Assembly (NCBI RefSeq): GCF_900765565.1
Contig: NZ_CAAFRZ010000222.1
Coordinates: forward strand, 1-8,559
Reading direction: 5' to 3'
DNA: 8,559 nt
Origin: an uncultured Dialister sp.
Lineage (GTDB): Bacteria; Bacillota; Negativicutes; Veillonellales; Dialisteraceae
In this document: positions 6,317 through 8,559 of the stretch, piece after piece
Numbering within the stretch: position 1 is the stretch's first letter
How the letters are laid out: each line of letters starts with the position of its first letter
Made by a program: the position numbers and the translations under genes
Notes under the pieces: model-generated
The model's database searches: none
What the model was told of the DNA's origin: nothing
The model's input: only the letters and a program-made list of their open reading frames with translations

Positions 6317-7354
6317 ATGATTCACACCACGCGAGGGCGATTTCTTTTTACCTTTTTTATCTGTATCCTGCTGGTATTGACAGCCCTGTTTTCTCTTCAT
6401 GCAGGACAGATTCCGGTGCCTCCGTCTTCGGTAATCCACGATTTTGCTTCTTCCCTTGGCATTTCCTTTGCTGGGGATTCCCTGACGCCAGAGCAGGCTG
6501 CGGTATTCTGGTATATCCGGATGCCCCGGATCCTGGTTGCCATCCTGTCAGGTGCTGCCCTGGCAGCGGCAGGGGCAGTGATGCAGGGCGTATTTTCCAA
6601 TCCCCTGGCGGACCCCGGCATCATCGGCGTTTCATCCGGTTCCTCTTTTGGCGCTGTCATCTGCATTTTCCTTGGCCTCACTTCCGTTTCCATGTACTAC
6701 ATGCCGGCCTTCGCATTGGGCGGTGCTGTCTTTGCCATGGCCTGTGCCGTATGCCTGACGCTCCATGATGGAAAAATCCCGCCCATGAGCCTTCTTCTGG
6801 CCGGCGTAGCAGTCAGTATCTTTTTGGGTGCCATGACAAACGGACTTCTCACTTTTATGAATGAGTATCGCTTGAAAGAATTTCTCTTCTGGATGGTCGG
6901 TGGCCTGGACTATCGCCGCTGGGAGCATGTGGAACTGGCGGTGGGTCCCATCCTGTCAGGCATCATCATTCTCTCCCTTCTGGGCCGCCATTTGAACGTA
7001 TTATCTTTAGGGGAAGATGAAGCCCGGTCCATGGGAATGAATATACTCCTGTACCGCCTGATATTTCTTCTGGGAGCCTCGCTCATCACGGCATCAGCAG
7101 TCTGTGTTTCCGGCATGATCGGCTTCGTTGGTCTCGTGGTACCCCATATTACCCGTCTCACCATCGGTCCGGACCACCGTCTCCTTATCCCGGTATCCGC
7201 CCTGGTGGGGGCATTCTTCCTCCTCTTCTGCGATACTTTGGGCCGCATTATTGCGCCGCCCCTGGAAATCCGGGTAGGTATCATGACCGCCATCATCGGC
7301 GCTCCCTATTTCCTGTTCCTGATTCGAAAAATGAGAAAAGGAGGCAGTATCTGA
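6317..7354 (+). CDS. FecCD/BtuC-type ABC transporter permease
   Basis: This 345-residue inner-membrane permease belongs to the FecCD family (iron-siderophore, haem and vitamin B12 importers) and has the usual length. The ATG at 6317 follows TGGAGGTC at good spacing. Family signatures are clear: RMPRILVAILSGAALAAAGAVMQG (about 68-91), NPLADPGIIGVSSGSSFGA (95-113), the cytoplasmic coupling segment around GEDEARSMGM (232-241), SGMIGFVGLVVPHITR (265-280) and EIRVGIMTAIIGAPYF (317-332). Multiple hydrophobic helices span the chain, starting at about residues 9-28. It works as a homodimer with the downstream ATPase, whose ATG overlaps its stop (TGATG). Divergence from the receptor suggests the two carry the same ligand across successive membranes. 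The binding protein is not in the window, and the ligand class cannot be told from the permease alone. Confidence 0.93.
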   Translation: MIHTTRGRFLFTFFICILLVLTALFSLHAGQIPVPPSSVIHDFASSLGISFAGDSLTPEQAAVFWYIRMPRILVAILSGAALAAAGAVMQGVFSNPLADPGIIGVSSGSSFGAVICIFLGLTSVSMYYMPAFALGGAVFAMACAVCLTLHDGKIPPMSLLLAGVAVSIFLGAMTNGLLTFMNEYRLKEFLFWMVGGLDYRRWEHVELAVGPILSGIIILSLLGRHLNVLSLGEDEARSMGMNILLYRLIFLLGASLITASAVCVSGMIGFVGLVVPHITRLTIGPDHRLLIPVSALVGAFFLLFCDTLGRIIAPPLEIRVGIMTAIIGAPYFLFLIRKMRKGGSI

Positions 7355-8451
7355 TGGGTGAATATATACTGGACGCAGAGGACATTTCCGTGTCCATAGG
7401 GAGTAAAACAATATTGGACCACTGTACCCTGAAGGCAGAAAAAGGTGAATTCATTGGCATCATCGGTCCCAACGGCGCCGGGAAAAGTACATTTCTGAAA
7501 GCCCTGCGGGGACTCATTCCCCGATCCTCAGGCTCTGTTTCCTTTGATGGCCGGCGGGAAAAGGACCTGTCAGAAAAGGATATTGCCCGCATCATTGCCT
7601 TCATGCAGCAGGATTTCCGCATCAGCTTCGGCTATACCTGCCGGGAAATTGTACTTTCTGCCCGTTATCCCTACCTGAAATGGTGGCAGAAGGAAGGCTC
7701 TCATGACCGGGAAGTGGCGGATAAGTGGATGAATTACACCGGTGTCTCTCATCTGGCGGATAAACCGATCCAGACCATCTCGGGTGGCGAGAAACAGCGG
7801 GTTATTCTGGCAAAGGTATTGGCCCAGGAAACGCCCCTCCTTTTTCTGGATGAACCCACGGCGGCCCTGGACCTGCTGTACCAGGAGCAGATTTTCCGGC
7901 TCTGCCGCCATCTTTCGGGCCACGGAAAAACCATTATCATGATCTGTCATGACCTCATGATGGCCGCCCAGTGGTGCAGCCGTCTCTTACTCCTTTCTCA
8001 TTCCCATTTCATCGCCGACGGGAAACCGGATGATGTGCTGACAGAAGACCATATCCGCGAAGCTTTCCAGCTGGATGCCCTGGTTTACAGGGATACCATC
8101 ACAGACCGTCTCTCCCTGTACACTTACCAGCGAAAGACGGACCGAAAGAAAACAATCCTGCTTCTGGGTTCTTCTATTTTTTCCATCACTCTCATGCGGC
8201 ACCTCTTCCTTTCGGGCTACGAAATCCAGTGGGGACCCCTTCCGAAAGAAAGCCTGGCTGCCGAAGCGGCCCGGGATTTCCATATTCCCAGCTTTTCGAC
8301 TTTTTCCGAAAAGCCGGTTGCAGCCTTCGATGCCGTCCTGGCCTGCGGTAAAACTGCATTTCCTCCATTGCCGGAAACAATACCGGTTTATTGGGAAAAA
8401 GACATGAACCGGGAAGCCCTCCTCCAAAAAATTGATGAGGGAAAGCTGTAA
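7354..8451 (+). CDS. FecE/BtuD-type ABC transporter ATPase with C-terminal extension
   Basis: This 365-residue ATPase energises the permease encoded just upstream. The start overlaps the permease stop by one base, with AAAAGGAGG before it. The nucleotide-binding domain fills about residues 5-250: Walker A GPNGAGKST (38-46), Q-loop MQQDF (84-88), signature ISGGEKQR (142-149, Glu in place of the usual Gln), Walker B LLFLDEP (162-168), D-loop ALD (171-173) and switch histidine H199. FecE/BtuD proteins usually stop near 250-270 residues. Here about 100 more follow. From about 266 (KKTILLLGSSIFSITLMRHLFLSGYEI) the extension looks like a small alpha/beta nucleotide-binding-like fold, similar in feel to C-terminal domains on some other iron-complex or corrinoid ATPases. 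Its role is unknown and may be regulatory. Confidence 0.93.
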   Translation: MGEYILDAEDISVSIGSKTILDHCTLKAEKGEFIGIIGPNGAGKSTFLKALRGLIPRSSGSVSFDGRREKDLSEKDIARIIAFMQQDFRISFGYTCREIVLSARYPYLKWWQKEGSHDREVADKWMNYTGVSHLADKPIQTISGGEKQRVILAKVLAQETPLLFLDEPTAALDLLYQEQIFRLCRHLSGHGKTIIMICHDLMMAAQWCSRLLLLSHSHFIADGKPDDVLTEDHIREAFQLDALVYRDTITDRLSLYTYQRKTDRKKTILLLGSSIFSITLMRHLFLSGYEIQWGPLPKESLAAEAARDFHIPSFSTFSEKPVAAFDAVLACGKTAFPPLPETIPVYWEKDMNREALLQKIDEGKL

Positions 8452-8559
8452 TCAGCCAATTGCGGTTTGACGAGCTGTTGGGGTTTGGCGGTTGGCATGC
8501 TTGCGGATAGAGTCACTCGCATGGAGCTTCTAGCTTCTAGCGGCTAGCTGTTAGGAAGG
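8452..8559. other. non-coding tail with short repeats
   Basis: No gene is seen after the ATPase. The segment is G/T-rich, then holds a tandem AGCTTCT doublet (8525-8538) running into a small palindrome, CTAGC-G-GCTAG (8537-8547). There is no obvious intrinsic terminator, so the operon may continue to the right of the window. Confidence 0.4.

Overview
The window looks like chromosome from a diderm Firmicute of the Negativicutes type (Dialister, Megasphaera or Veillonella relatives; inferred, not proven). It combines purine-rich Firmicute-style ribosome binding sites and tightly overlapping genes with an outer-membrane TonB-dependent receptor. No rRNA, tRNA, CRISPR array or transposase gene is visible.

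Layout. Positions 1-300 hold no convincing gene. Positions 301-461 are a perfectly centred, MITE-like palindrome flanked by TA dinucleotides. It abuts a strong hairpin (463-501) that probably ends the leftward operon. That operon runs on the minus strand from about 5872 to 517: a TonB-dependent receptor, a nitrilase-superfamily amidohydrolase, and two nitrogenase component-1-like proteins that resemble NifD and NifK respectively. The last three genes overlap by a few bases and are probably translationally coupled. A non-coding divergent region (5873-6316) holds a promoter, dyad-symmetric candidate operators, several hairpins and a remnant of the same palindromic element. Rightward from 6317 are a FecCD/BtuC-type permease and a FecE/BtuD-type ATPase with a C-terminal extra domain. 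The last 108 bases are non-coding with short repeats.

How the genes may work together. The receptor, permease and ATPase form most of a route for importing an iron-complex, haem or corrinoid-like molecule across both membranes; a periplasmic binding protein is not in the window. The NifD/NifK-like pair keeps the three cluster-ligand cysteines at nitrogenase spacing in each subunit. The NifD-like subunit appears to lack the FeMo-cofactor cysteine, so it is probably a reductase for another substrate rather than a nitrogenase. With the amidohydrolase, this suggests a module that imports a metal chelate or tetrapyrrole-like molecule and then reductively and hydrolytically processes it in the cytoplasm. 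The substrate is unknown.

The most striking sequence detail is that the receptor is out of frame. A run of seven G (minus strand) inside its signal peptide separates a normal start from the mature protein. Losing one G restores a textbook signal peptide and TonB box. This is either phase variation caught in the OFF state, a recent mutation, or an assembly error.
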